From the NCBI RefSeq assembly GCF_002217985.1, contig NZ_BCMI01000009.1, positions 39,802 to 103,801 of the forward strand: 64,000 nucleotides of DNA. Direction: 5' to 3'. This DNA is from Secundilactobacillus pentosiphilus (lineage in GTDB: Bacteria > Bacillota > Bacilli > Lactobacillales > Lactobacillaceae). The number at the start of each line of letters is the position of its first letter. Positions within the stretch are counted from its first letter, which is position 1. The notes under the pieces were generated by a model. The model was not told the origin of the DNA and made no database searches. It saw only the letters and a program-made list of their open reading frames with translations. The position numbers were made by a program, and so were the translations under genes. Below are positions 46,726-55,335 of this stretch, in pieces.

Positions 46726-46974
46726 ATGACCAACTTCATTAACTTAACTGGCACACTGACGGCAGAACCCAAGGTGATCAAGCAAGTGCCTACAATGCTG
46801 TACGTTCCTATTCTAACAATTGACGGGCAAACATTACACTGTATTGTGGTGCAGCATGCCTTAGATTTCCTCTATCGTGCTCGAACGAACAGTAAGATTG
46901 CCGTCTATGGTCACTATAATCAGCGCCACCAGTTCGTGATCAATAAATATTTTGTTCAGGCACAAGTCTCCTAA
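46726..46974 (+). CDS. Small OB-fold-like (single-strand-binding-like) protein
   Basis: 82 residues from the ATG at 46726 (AAAGGCGG upstream). The beginning NFINLTGTLTAEPKVIKQ looks like the first strand of single-stranded DNA-binding proteins, and the alternating pattern (VPILTIDGQTLHCIVVQ, KIAVYGHYNQRHQFVINKYFV) fits a five-strand OB fold, with the C-terminal extension of true SSB missing. I do not recognise a characterised homologue. The gene lies divergent from dnaG and is driven by a promoter with an SOS-type box, so a role in DNA damage or replication stress is a reasonable inference. Confidence 0.7.
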   Translation: MTNFINLTGTLTAEPKVIKQVPTMLYVPILTIDGQTLHCIVVQHALDFLYRARTNSKIAVYGHYNQRHQFVINKYFVQAQVS

Positions 46975-47016
46975 CTCATTTAAGCAGACTTCTGCCATTT
47001 TCTTACAACATACTAA

Positions 47017-47236
47017 AAGGGACCCGTGGCTTAAGTCTATATCGATAGGATTTCAGTTAATTTTTTGACTAAAACACCGTTAAAAATGTCTCTTAGTTCA
47101 CTACTGGAATATAGCCTTAGCCTGCTCCACAACTCAGATTCCGGCCATATAACACCCAAATGCCCCATCCCAATAAAACCATTGAGATAGGGCATTTGGG
47201 TGTTATATTCTGGAATCTACCGAGTTGTGTCACACC
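47017..47236 (+). repeat. Hairpin repeat element, copy 1
   Basis: Plus-strand order: AAAAGGGACCCGTGGC left end, AAGTCTATATCGA, TTGACTAAAACACC, GAATATAGCCTTAGCCTG, then a hairpin at 47128-47232: CACAACTC, AGATTCC, ATATAACAC, variable CCAAATGCCC, loop region CCCAATAAAACCATTGAG, GGGCATTTGG, GTGTTATAT, GGAATCT, GAGTTGTG, and right end GTCACACCCTTTTTT, roughly complementary to the left end. About 85% identical to copy 2 outside the variable stem. It fills most of the gap between the OB-fold gene and the secreted protein. Confidence 0.9.
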
Positions 47237-47321
47237 CTTTTTTAACGCTTTAAAATGACAGAAACTCACCTTCTATTTTCTACTGCGATTCGACCATTTG
47301 TAAGGCTTCACATTCTGGACA

Positions 47322-48350
47322 TTAATTGGTTTTCTTCTGGACATAATAAGTGACAACAGAACCCTTGGTAACATCATGAGTTCCTGGTTGCGTCCCAAAG
47401 AAGTTATCTTCGGAATAAGCACCTATATATCCAGCAGGCATATTCATGTATTGAGTAGATGCGCCTGGCTGATTATCGAATTCGTAGCCAAAATCCATGG
47501 TCGTTTTACCGACTGCTGCACCAAACGGTACGATCACAGAGCCGACTTTTTTACCAGTACTTCTTTCAACATAGTTGACCGTGACACCGTCCTGCGCGCT
47601 AACGGGAGCAATCTTTTTTAAGGCACCATCTCTAATGACACCGGCAATTCGGCTATTAGAAAGATCTTGGACACTTAACCAGCGGTCACCTTGGCGCGTC
47701 CGCGTCTCAGCACCCGTGATCACAAACACATCGTTCGCATAGTCAGCTGACGAAGCCTTGTTAGGCATGTTGACGATCACCTTAAACGGACCAGTTTCGA
47801 ATGGTGTGGAATAAACCTTTGCCGTGCCGTCGTTGGCAGTCCCCGGATTAGCCAGACGGTAGAAACCCGTCGCCTCATCCGTAGTTAAAGAACTTGGCGT
47901 AACGGTCTTGAAGGCGTTGACGCCCCCAGCTGGCACAGTATGCGCAGCATCCTGATATCGAATCACGCCAACGTAAGGGTTCTTTGTTTTCCCATCGTAG
48001 ATCCAGCCTTGCACTTTGTGATCAAAGGTTGCAATTTTAAGGTAAACACTGTGTCTATTCGTAGTCGCCGTTCGCAGCCACATAAAAGAATCCATCCCGT
48101 GCTTTGAAACGGCGTATTTTTTAAGTTGACTCTTTGTTTTGACGACTTTGGCGCCCTTAGTCGTCCCCGGTTTATTATAAAGCGCATGCTTACCCGTCAC
48201 GTTCAGGTAAGTACTTGATTCAACCAGTGAATATGACGTTTTAATGACTTTAGCATAACGCTTTGCTTGAGCAGTGATCGCACTAGCGCCAATTCCGCCA
48301 ACCAGCAAACCCATTGTGAGTAATCCCTTTAACCATTTGCGATTTAGCAT
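47322..48350 (-). CDS. Secreted protein with MucBP-like C-terminal segment, unknown function
   Basis: 342 residues from ATG 48350 (AGGGGG upstream). Signal peptide MLNRKWLKGLLTMGLLVGG...ITAQA with cleavage near AQA-KRY. No LPxTG motif or membrane anchor, so it is released or held by non-covalent binding. Residues about 35-130 (YLNVTGKHALYNKPGT..., WIYDGKT) resemble SLAP/SH3-like wall-binding repeats seen in lactobacillus surface proteins; the C-terminus (VNYVERSTGKKVGSVIVPFGAAVGKTT... TYYVQKK) resembles one MucBP unit. Two basic, Lys-rich stretches may bind teichoic acids. Lies between glyS and dnaG, which are usually adjacent. Confidence 0.75.
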   Translation of the reverse strand: MLNRKWLKGLLTMGLLVGGIGASAITAQAKRYAKVIKTSYSLVESSTYLNVTGKHALYNKPGTTKGAKVVKTKSQLKKYAVSKHGMDSFMWLRTATTNRHSVYLKIATFDHKVQGWIYDGKTKNPYVGVIRYQDAAHTVPAGGVNAFKTVTPSSLTTDEATGFYRLANPGTANDGTAKVYSTPFETGPFKVIVNMPNKASSADYANDVFVITGAETRTRQGDRWLSVQDLSNSRIAGVIRDGALKKIAPVSAQDGVTVNYVERSTGKKVGSVIVPFGAAVGKTTMDFGYEFDNQPGASTQYMNMPAGYIGAYSEDNFFGTQPGTHDVTKGSVVTYYVQKKTN

Positions 48351-48430
48351 TGTTTTCCCCCTGTAGGATCGATCAAATTTTTTCACAGGTTAATTCTAAC
48401 ATTTTTAGCCACTACCGGAGAAATGATACG

Positions 48431-48467
48431 CAAAAAACCAGCCTGAGCCTCCGCCGCTCAAGCTGGT
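48431..48467 (-). terminator. Terminator of glyQS
   Basis: CCAGCTTGAGC pairs with GCTCAGGCTGG (one mismatch) followed by six U residues, about 105 bases after glyS. Confidence 0.85.
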
Positions 48468-48572
48468 ATTTGATTTCAGTTTCATTAATAGCGTACTCTA
48501 ATTATATCACTTTTAGCCTTATTGTCGAGTAGCACTGTCCGACAGAATCGAACGTGTTTTAGACCAATTGAT

Positions 48573-50645
48573 TTACTTCACAATCAACTGGTTAAGGTCG
48601 CCCAGATGCAAGATCAAATCGGATAACTGGCTTAACTGGCTAAGACGGTTGTTTTTAACCTTCTCGTCGTCGGCCATGACCATCGTAGCGTCAAAATAGT
48701 CGTTAATGACCGGCTTCAAAGCGGCCAAAGCATCGTAGTAAGCAGGGATATCCAAGTCAGAAGCCTGTTTGGCAACCTGCTCAACAGCATCGTGCAGCTT
48801 CGGTTCGCTGTCGTTATCAAACAAGCTGGTATCAACGGCAGACAGCTTGCTCTTATCGGCCTTCTGAGCAATCCGCAGGACCCGAGTCAAGGCTTCAATG
48901 GTGCCCTTGAAGTCGTCATCGTTTTGATGATCGCTCAATACTCGGGCAGTGGTGAAGTTGTCCATCAGGTCGGTGTTTGGTCCGCCAATGACGGCATCCA
49001 CGATATCATGCTTAACCTTTTCACCCAATAAGGTGACCTTGATCCGGTCGCGCAAGAAGTCGCCAACGGCTTTAACTTGTGCCCTTTGGTCCAGATCAGG
49101 TGCCACGTTAGCACTGGTTTCAGCATCAATGGCATCTTCCACCATCCGCTGGTTAAAGTGCCACTTGTTGGTACGGATGATCCGCACGATCCCAGTAGCC
49201 TGACGACGTAAAGCGTATGGGTCGTTAGAACCGCTTGGGATCATACCGGCAGCGAAGAAGGTCAAAATACTGTCGATCTTATCAGCAATGGCCAAGACGG
49301 CACCAACGGTGGATTCTGGTAAATCACCATCAGCTGAAATTGGCATGTAGTGTTCACGGATGGCTTGAGCCACCACTGGGTTTTCACCGTTCAATAGGGC
49401 GTACTTCTCACCCATGACCCCTTGCAATTCAGCAAATTCTCCAACCATGCCGGTAACCAGGTCAAACTTGTAGATGTGAGCAGCCCGGACAAGGTCCTTG
49501 ATCTGCGTCTCGTCTAAGCCCAGTTTCTTACCCAGGTTTTCGGCAATGACAGCCACCCGCTGCATCTTGTCGTACATGGTACTGATCTTGTCGTGGAAGC
49601 TGACGGCTTTCAACCGTTCAACGTAGTCCTCAACGGTCTGCTTCTGGTCTTCTTGGTAGAAGAACATAGCATCAGCCAAACGGGCAGCTAACACCCGTTC
49701 GTTACCGGCAACCACGTTTTGAATGTGATCAGCGTTCCCGTTACGAACGGAAACAAAGTGCGGTAACAACTTGCCGTTTTGATCCAGAACGTAGAAGAAC
49801 CGTTGGTGGTCACGCATAGAGGTGATCAGCACTTCGTCTGGAATGGCCAGGTATTTCTCATCAAAGCCGCCGGTAAAGGCAGTTGGCCATTCAACCAAGT
49901 TGTTAACTTCCTCCAACAAGTCCGGGTTCAACTTGATTACCCAGTTATTGTCGGCAGCAATTTTTTCGATTTGAGCCTGAATCTTAGCTTTCCGCTTCTT
50001 AGCGTCAGCAATGACGAATTCACTGTTCAAAGCGTCTTCGTAATCGGTGGCGTTGGCCAAAGTGATGGTCTTGCCTAAGAATCGGTGGCCGCGCGTCTTG
50101 CGGTCGGTGTTGATATCCAGGATTTGGAACGGAATAACTTTGTCGTCTAACAAAGCTACCAGCCACTTGATTGGGCGGATGTATTCGAAGTGATAACTAC
50201 CCCACTTCATCATGGTTGGGAAGGTCATGCCAGTAACGACATCCTTCAAACCAGCTAAGACTGATTCTACGGATTGACCGGCAATGTGTTTTTCAACGTA
50301 GACGTATTCCGTGCCCTTTAATTCTTTAAAGGTGATGTCATCTACCGTGACCCCTTGGCCGCGAGTGAATCCTTGGGCGGCTTTAGACCAGTTGCCGTCC
50401 TTGTCCAAGGCAATCTTCTTAGCGGGACCCTTGACTTCTTTGTCAATGTCCGGCTGTTTGTCAGCTAAACCGCTGATTTGAATGGCTAACCGGCGTGGTG
50501 TTGAAAACGGCTTGATGTCATCAAAACTGATACGTTCATCTTTGAGGTACTTCTTGGTTTTTTGAACTAATTGCTTGATGCTTGGGGTCACAACGTGAGC
50601 AGGCATCTCTTCCAAACCAATTTCAAGTAAAAATGTATGTGCCAT
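48573..50645 (-). CDS. glyS: Glycyl-tRNA synthetase beta subunit
   Basis: Beta chain of the alpha2-beta2 glycyl-tRNA synthetase, which binds tRNA-Gly. 690 residues, beginning [21 protein letters not shown], with [16 protein letters not shown] and [22 protein letters not shown] characteristic of the family, an HD-like domain in the middle, and a C-terminal anticodon-binding helical domain. Start overlaps the last base of glyQ (TAATG type), so the subunits are translationally coupled. Confidence 0.97.
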   Translation of the reverse strand: MAHTFLLEIGLEEMPAHVVTPSIKQLVQKTKKYLKDERISFDDIKPFSTPRRLAIQISGLADKQPDIDKEVKGPAKKIALDKDGNWSKAAQGFTRGQGVTVDDITFKELKGTEYVYVEKHIAGQSVESVLAGLKDVVTGMTFPTMMKWGSYHFEYIRPIKWLVALLDDKVIPFQILDINTDRKTRGHRFLGKTITLANATDYEDALNSEFVIADAKKRKAKIQAQIEKIAADNNWVIKLNPDLLEEVNNLVEWPTAFTGGFDEKYLAIPDEVLITSMRDHQRFFYVLDQNGKLLPHFVSVRNGNADHIQNVVAGNERVLAARLADAMFFYQEDQKQTVEDYVERLKAVSFHDKISTMYDKMQRVAVIAENLGKKLGLDETQIKDLVRAAHIYKFDLVTGMVGEFAELQGVMGEKYALLNGENPVVAQAIREHYMPISADGDLPESTVGAVLAIADKIDSILTFFAAGMIPSGSNDPYALRRQATGIVRIIRTNKWHFNQRMVEDAIDAETSANVAPDLDQRAQVKAVGDFLRDRIKVTLLGEKVKHDIVDAVIGGPNTDLMDNFTTARVLSDHQNDDDFKGTIEALTRVLRIAQKADKSKLSAVDTSLFDNDSEPKLHDAVEQVAKQASDLDIPAYYDALAALKPVINDYFDATMVMADDEKVKNNRLSQLSQLSDLILHLGDLNQLIVK

Positions 50646-51571
50646 TACTTCTTGTCCTCCCCGTCTGCTAATAATGCTTGCCGCTTTTTCTCGTCTTTAA
50701 TTAACGGGAAGCCGAATTCTTTCCGTTTAGCAACAAAGGCTCTGGCAACAGAGTGTGCCATTCGGCGGATCCGAGACAGGTAACCAGCCCGTTCAGTAAC
50801 GGAAACAGCACCGCGGGCGTCCAACAGGTTAAAGGTGTGCGAGCACTTCAAAATGTAGTCGTAAGCCGGGTGCACTAAACCGTTAGCAATCTGTTTTTTA
50901 GCTTCGCCTTCATAGTCATCAAACATCTGCAGCAGCATCTCTTGGTTGCTCTTTTCAAAGCTGTAAGTTGAGTGTTCGATTTCGGGTTCACGGAAAATGT
51001 CCCCGTACATCACGCCGTCGCCCCATTCCAAGTCGAAGACACTGTCAACGTCTTGAATGTATGACGCCAGTCGTTCGAGGCCGTAAGTGATTTCAGAAGT
51101 CACCGGGTCCACTTCAAGACCGCCGACGATTTGGAAGTAAGTAAATTGAGAGACTTCCATCCCGTCAAGCCAAACTTCCCAACCAACACCGGCACAGCCC
51201 ATTGAGGGGTTCTCCCAGTTATCTTCAACGAAGCGAATATCGTGTTCCAAAGGATCGATACCCAATTCTTTTAAACTGTTTAAATAAAGGTCCTGAATAT
51301 TTTCTGGTGAAGGCTTCATCACCACTTGGAACTGGTGGTGTTGATATAACCGGTTCGGGTTTTCAGCGTACCGGCCATCCGCTGGCCGCCGTGATGGTTC
51401 TACGTAAGCCGCATTCCAAGGCTCTGGGCCGATTGCCCGTAAAAAGGTGTACGGGCTCATAGTCCCGGCACCCTTTTCCGTATCGTAAGCCTGCATCAGC
51501 ATGCAGCCTTGTGCGGACCAATATTGCTGCAAGGTCAAGATGATTTGTTGCATTGACAATTTCTTGGTCAA
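50645..51571 (-). CDS. glyQ: Glycyl-tRNA synthetase alpha subunit
   Basis: Catalytic chain that makes glycyl-adenylate. 308 residues from a TTG start at 51571 (AGGAGG nine bases upstream). Class II motifs with [57 protein letters not shown] and [11 protein letters not shown] are nearly invariant in this family. Preceded by a glycine T-box leader with its own promoter. Confidence 0.97.
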   Translation of the reverse strand: MTKKLSMQQIILTLQQYWSAQGCMLMQAYDTEKGAGTMSPYTFLRAIGPEPWNAAYVEPSRRPADGRYAENPNRLYQHHQFQVVMKPSPENIQDLYLNSLKELGIDPLEHDIRFVEDNWENPSMGCAGVGWEVWLDGMEVSQFTYFQIVGGLEVDPVTSEITYGLERLASYIQDVDSVFDLEWGDGVMYGDIFREPEIEHSTYSFEKSNQEMLLQMFDDYEGEAKKQIANGLVHPAYDYILKCSHTFNLLDARGAVSVTERAGYLSRIRRMAHSVARAFVAKRKEFGFPLIKDEKKRQALLADGEDKK

Positions 51572-51620
51572 AACTATATCCTCCTATTGTGTGACGGCGA
51601 TGACGAGGGACAAACGGCAC

Positions 51621-51836
51621 AAAAAAACGTCCCAATGTAGTCTGATAGACCTACATAGGGACGAAAGTTTAATTTCGCGGTTCCACCCTACTTCTGGGGT
51701 ACCCCCAGCAGCTTCGTTTACACCAGCTCAAAAAGTGCCAATTGGCTCACGATCACTTCGGTTTCCACCTATCCCGAAGTCGCTGTTTAACCGTTGAACC
51801 AACCCTCTTTTTTCATTGCCGATCACTATTCAATTC
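51621..51836 (-). ncRNA. T-box leader of glyQS
   Basis: Minus-strand leader with the T-box sequence AGGGTGGAACCGCG (51676-51689) in the antiterminator region, a terminator with GTCCC/GGGAC stem and seven U residues (51621-51663), and an upstream stem I region. A GGC glycine codon occurs in TTGGCAC after the stem I region and is a candidate specifier, though I could not fold it here. Uncharged tRNA-Gly would favour antitermination. Confidence 0.93.
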
Positions 51837-51842
51837 CCCATT

Positions 51843-51871
51843 ATTTTAAGCGTCTGCAAAATAAAAGTCAA
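51843..51871 (-). promoter_or_regulatory. Promoter of glyQS
   Basis: Minus-strand TTGACT, 17-bp spacer, TAAAAT; start near 51836, just before the T-box leader. It begins 15 bp after the MFS stop codon, with no terminator between. Confidence 0.8.
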
Positions 51872-51885
51872 TCTCAACCAGTGAA

Positions 51886-53295
51886 TTACTTTAAGTCCAG
51901 TTCCCCTTGCTTCAAGGAAAGCAGGATCGCTAACACGATGAAAAGAAACGACCCGGTGAAGGCCACGTGCATCCCCGAAATGAACAGTTGCGGCTGATCC
52001 GGCAGATACGTGGTGACCTTGGTGCGGGCAAGCAGACTCATCACGCTGAAGAGCACCGTAGTAGCTAGGGCCGTACCGGACACCATGCCGATATTTCGCG
52101 CCAGGGCGTTGATACTGCCGGCACTGCCCAGTTGATCTTTGCTGACCACCGACATCACAATATCGCTGTTGGGCGATTGAAACAAACCGGTACCGGCAGC
52201 CATGATCACGGTGATCATGGCGTAGACCCACAGTGAACTGTGCAGGTTTAAGAACCAGTATCCCAACTGGGATAAGGCCACAATACTTAATCCTAACGTG
52301 ACGATTTTAGCGGGGTTAAACCGGTCAGCTAACACCCCGCCGATTGGTCCGGCAATCATCGTCACAACGGGAAAGATGATCATTAATAAGCCCGCTTGAC
52401 CAGCACTTAACCGTCTGGCATCTTCCAGGTAAAAGGGCATGAGAACCACGGTGAAGAAATTCGATAGGAAGATTAAGATGGCAGCCCCAATACCGTAAGA
52501 AAACGGCTTAATTTTAAAAATGTTTAAGGGCATCAGCGGCGTTGAACTGCGACGTTCCGTGTGAATAAACCAGCTGACTGAAATCACGGCGATGGCGTAA
52601 CCTGCCAGCGGCACAGCCGTGAAGTACCCCACTTCCTGGCCCCAAAAGATCGCTAAAAATAAACTGACGATCAATAGGGCAAAGGAAACTGACCCCGGCC
52701 AGTCGATTCTTTTGTCCGTCGATGCTGCCATTGTTTTGGGTAAAACGATCTGGCCAAGGAGCATCGCAAAAATTCCCAGCGGTACGTTGATCCAGAAAAT
52801 GTAGCCCCAGCTAAAGTGGGACAAGACTAAACCGCCGATTCCGGGACCAGCCACCGCACCGAATGACACAAACGTCCCGATCAGCCCCATGGCCTTGCCC
52901 CGTTCTTTTAGACTAAACGTTGCGGTGGTGATGCCGTAAGTGTTAGATAAGGTCATCGCCGAACCGATTCCTTGAATCACCCGGCCTAGCAACAGAAACT
53001 CAAAGGTCCACTGAAGACCGGAAATAAAAGAACCCATAATAAAAACCGCCATGCCGATGCGAAAAACTTTGATTTTACCGTACATATCACCTAATTTGCC
53101 AAAAAAGAGTAATAGCGCACTCACCACGATCAAGTAGATGGACACCACCCATTCGATCTTGTTCATGGGAATTGCCAGCTGCTTAGCCATGATAGGCATC
53201 GCAACGTTGACAATACTAGAATCCAGGTTGCTCATAAAGGCAAAGATCCCGATGGAAAGCAGGATCCACCACCTTCGCGGTTCATTCTCATTCAT
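51886..53295 (-). CDS. MFS drug:H+ antiporter, DHA2 (EmrB/QacA) type
   Basis: 469-residue membrane protein with about 14 hydrophobic helices, the number typical of DHA2 rather than DHA1. Motif A is GKLGDMYGKIKVFRIGM (about 67-83); motif C-like SFGAVAGPGIGGLVLSHFSW and NLDSSIVNVAMP motif D1 are present. Substrates cannot be told from sequence; efflux of toxic compounds is the family role. AAGGGGG upstream of ATG. Divergent from the aldehyde dehydrogenase gene; no TetR/MarR regulator adjoins it. Inserted between recO and glyQS. Confidence 0.85.
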   Translation of the reverse strand: MNENEPRRWWILLSIGIFAFMSNLDSSIVNVAMPIMAKQLAIPMNKIEWVVSIYLIVVSALLLFFGKLGDMYGKIKVFRIGMAVFIMGSFISGLQWTFEFLLLGRVIQGIGSAMTLSNTYGITTATFSLKERGKAMGLIGTFVSFGAVAGPGIGGLVLSHFSWGYIFWINVPLGIFAMLLGQIVLPKTMAASTDKRIDWPGSVSFALLIVSLFLAIFWGQEVGYFTAVPLAGYAIAVISVSWFIHTERRSSTPLMPLNIFKIKPFSYGIGAAILIFLSNFFTVVLMPFYLEDARRLSAGQAGLLMIIFPVVTMIAGPIGGVLADRFNPAKIVTLGLSIVALSQLGYWFLNLHSSLWVYAMITVIMAAGTGLFQSPNSDIVMSVVSKDQLGSAGSINALARNIGMVSGTALATTVLFSVMSLLARTKVTTYLPDQPQLFISGMHVAFTGSFLFIVLAILLSLKQGELDLK

Positions 53296-53535
53296 TTTAA
53301 CGACCCCCTTATCTACTCTTAACGCTCTGATTATAACTGGTATTAAGATTTTGGGGTGCGCTAAAGCTCACGTTGAAAACCGCTTCTAAAATGAGCTATA
53401 CCATTTCTGCTTAAATTACAGACTTATTTAATTTTTCAACGAAATGCTTTCATTCCATCACTAATTTGTGAATCATATTGAGTGCTCATTAATTGCTATA
53501 AAGCAATTTTGAATATAAATTCACAAGCGAAGTGA

Positions 53536-53564
53536 TTGTAAACGATTCCAATAACGCGTATTCT
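53536..53564 (+). promoter_or_regulatory. Promoter of the aldehyde dehydrogenase gene with overlapping cre site
   Basis: TTGTAA, 17-bp spacer, TATTCT. The sequence TGTAAACGATTCCA (53537-53550) fits the cre consensus TGTAANCGNTNNCA and covers the -35, a position where CcpA would repress. The rest of the 364-bp divergent gap shows no gene. Confidence 0.6.
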
Positions 53565-53659
53565 CAAATCGTACCAAAGGCATGATTTTTAGTTAATCAT
53601 TTTATTTTGGGTCACTGTTTTACGCCTAGTTTTTAAAAACTAGAAGGAGGAAATTTCAA

Positions 53660-55090
53660 ATGGCTTATGCAACAATAAATCCCTATACCAATGAAGTCGT
53701 CAAAGAATATCCCTTTGCAACAGAAGAAGAATTACAGGCTGCGTTAACCACCGGTCACGCCCTTTACAAACAAAACCGGAAACAGCCAGTCGCCGAACGG
53801 GCCGCTATTTTGCACAACGTTGCCGCCAAGCTGCGTGAGCATGCCGCAGAACTGGCACGGGCCTGCACCATTGACATGGGCAAGTTGCTTCGCGAATCGG
53901 AAGGCGAAGTCGAACTGTGTGCCATCATTGCTGACTGGTTTGCTGACCATGGTGAAGAGATCCTGACTCCGGAAAAGATCGATACCATTGCGACTGGTAT
54001 CGCCGAGATCCACCACTCAGCAACCGGCGTAGTCATGATGGTAGAACCGTGGAACTTCCCGTACTACCAAATCATGCGGGTATTCGCGCCTAACTTCATC
54101 GTGGGTAACCCCATGATTTTAAAGCACGCCGCTAACACCCCTACCAGTGCACAAATGTTTACGGATATCGTCGCTGAAGCTGGCGCTCCTGAAGGTTCGT
54201 TAATTAACCTCTTCCTGTCATATGACCAAGTGACCGAAGCCATCGAAGATCCACGGATCCAAGGGGTAGCCTTAACGGGTTCCGAACGGGGCGGTACTGC
54301 GGTTGCTGGCGCTGCGGGCAAAAACCTGAAAAAGAACACCATGGAACTTGGCGGTATGGATCCCTTCGTCGTGCTGGGCGATGCCAACATGGACGACGTG
54401 ATCGATATTGCTTGGCGCGCAAGGCTTTATAACACTGGTCAAGTATGCACCTCTTCCAAGCGGTTCATCGTCATGGACAACGTCTACGACCAATTCGTTG
54501 AAGGTCTGAAAGATAAATTCAGCCAAGTCGTTCCTGGCGACCCACTGGATCCGGCAACCTCGCTAGCACCGATGAACCGTGAGAAGGCCAAAAATAAGCT
54601 GCAAAAACAAGTTGATGACGCGATTGCGGCCGGTGCTAAAGTGGTGTATGGCAACGAACCGATCGATCTGCCCGGTCAATTCTTCATGCCAACCATTTTA
54701 ACCGATATCGACAAAAACAATCCGGCTTACTCGGAGGAAATGTTTGGCCCAGTTGCAGCCGTTTATAAAGTCCATTCCGAAGAAGAAGCCATCGAATTGG
54801 CTAACGACAACCCTTATGGTCTGGGCGGCATTGTCTTTGCGGGCGATGCTGATCACGGCGCTGAAGTGGCTGCTCAAATCGAAACTGGCATGGTTTTCGT
54901 CAACAACTTTATGGTGAGCCTACCAGAACTGCCATTTGGCGGGGTTAAGCTTTCTGGTTATGGCCGCGAAATGAGCCACATTGGTGAAATGGCCTTCGTT
55001 AACGAACAGCTGATTGTTAAAACCGATCAGCCTAACTTGGATAACGTGGCTGGGGGTCTGGTAGCAACTGACGTCCCGACCGCTAAATAA
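53660..55090 (+). CDS. gabD: NAD(P)-dependent aldehyde dehydrogenase, succinate-semialdehyde type
   Basis: 476-residue aldehyde dehydrogenase. Substrate-binding VEPWNFPYYQIMR, nucleotide-binding TGSERGGTAVAG, catalytic Glu in ELGGMDPFVVLGDAN and catalytic Cys in GQVCTSSKRF are present, and the C-terminal PFGGVKLSGYGREMSH motif. It is closest in pattern to NAD(P) succinate-semialdehyde dehydrogenases of lactobacilli (NMDDVIDIAWRARLYN). No GABA or gamma-hydroxybutyrate genes are adjacent, so the true aldehyde substrate is open. Strong AAGGAGG site, own promoter with a cre, suggesting use when preferred sugars run out. Confidence 0.88.
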   Translation: MAYATINPYTNEVVKEYPFATEEELQAALTTGHALYKQNRKQPVAERAAILHNVAAKLREHAAELARACTIDMGKLLRESEGEVELCAIIADWFADHGEEILTPEKIDTIATGIAEIHHSATGVVMMVEPWNFPYYQIMRVFAPNFIVGNPMILKHAANTPTSAQMFTDIVAEAGAPEGSLINLFLSYDQVTEAIEDPRIQGVALTGSERGGTAVAGAAGKNLKKNTMELGGMDPFVVLGDANMDDVIDIAWRARLYNTGQVCTSSKRFIVMDNVYDQFVEGLKDKFSQVVPGDPLDPATSLAPMNREKAKNKLQKQVDDAIAAGAKVVYGNEPIDLPGQFFMPTILTDIDKNNPAYSEEMFGPVAAVYKVHSEEEAIELANDNPYGLGGIVFAGDADHGAEVAAQIETGMVFVNNFMVSLPELPFGGVKLSGYGREMSHIGEMAFVNEQLIVKTDQPNLDNVAGGLVATDVPTAK

Positions 55091-55108
55091 ACCCATTAAC
55101 TTCTGGAA

Positions 55109-55335
55109 ATAAGGACTTGTGACAAAAGTCTATATCGACAAAGATTTAATTTAATTTCTTGACTCACACATCCTAAAATTTGCTTTAGTTCATTACTTGA
55201 ATATAGCCTTAACCTGTTCCACAACTCAGATTCCGGCCATATAACACTAACAACGCCATCCCGATAAAACTCATCGGAATGGCGTTGTTGGTGTTATATT
55301 CTGGAATCTACCGAGTTGTGTCACAGCCCCTTATT
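55109..55335 (+). repeat. Hairpin repeat element, copy 2
   Basis: Plus-strand order: AAATAAGGACTTGTGACA left end, AAGTCTATATCGACA, TTGACTCACACATCC, GAATATAGCCTTAACCTG, then a hairpin: CACAACTC, AGATTCC, ATATAACAC, variable AACAACGCCAT, loop region CCCGATAAAACTCATCGG, ATGGCGTTGTT, GTGTTATAT, GGAATCT, GAGTTGTG, and right end TGTCACAGCCCCTTATTT. The right end runs into the recO stop codon, and CCTTATTT there is complementary to AAATAAGG at the left end. It fills the gap between the aldehyde dehydrogenase and recO genes. Confidence 0.9.

Noticed and set aside
47017..55335. Repeat copies as retron non-coding RNA or insertion-sequence ends
   Set aside because: No reverse transcriptase or transposase is encoded anywhere in the window; kept only as open possibilities.
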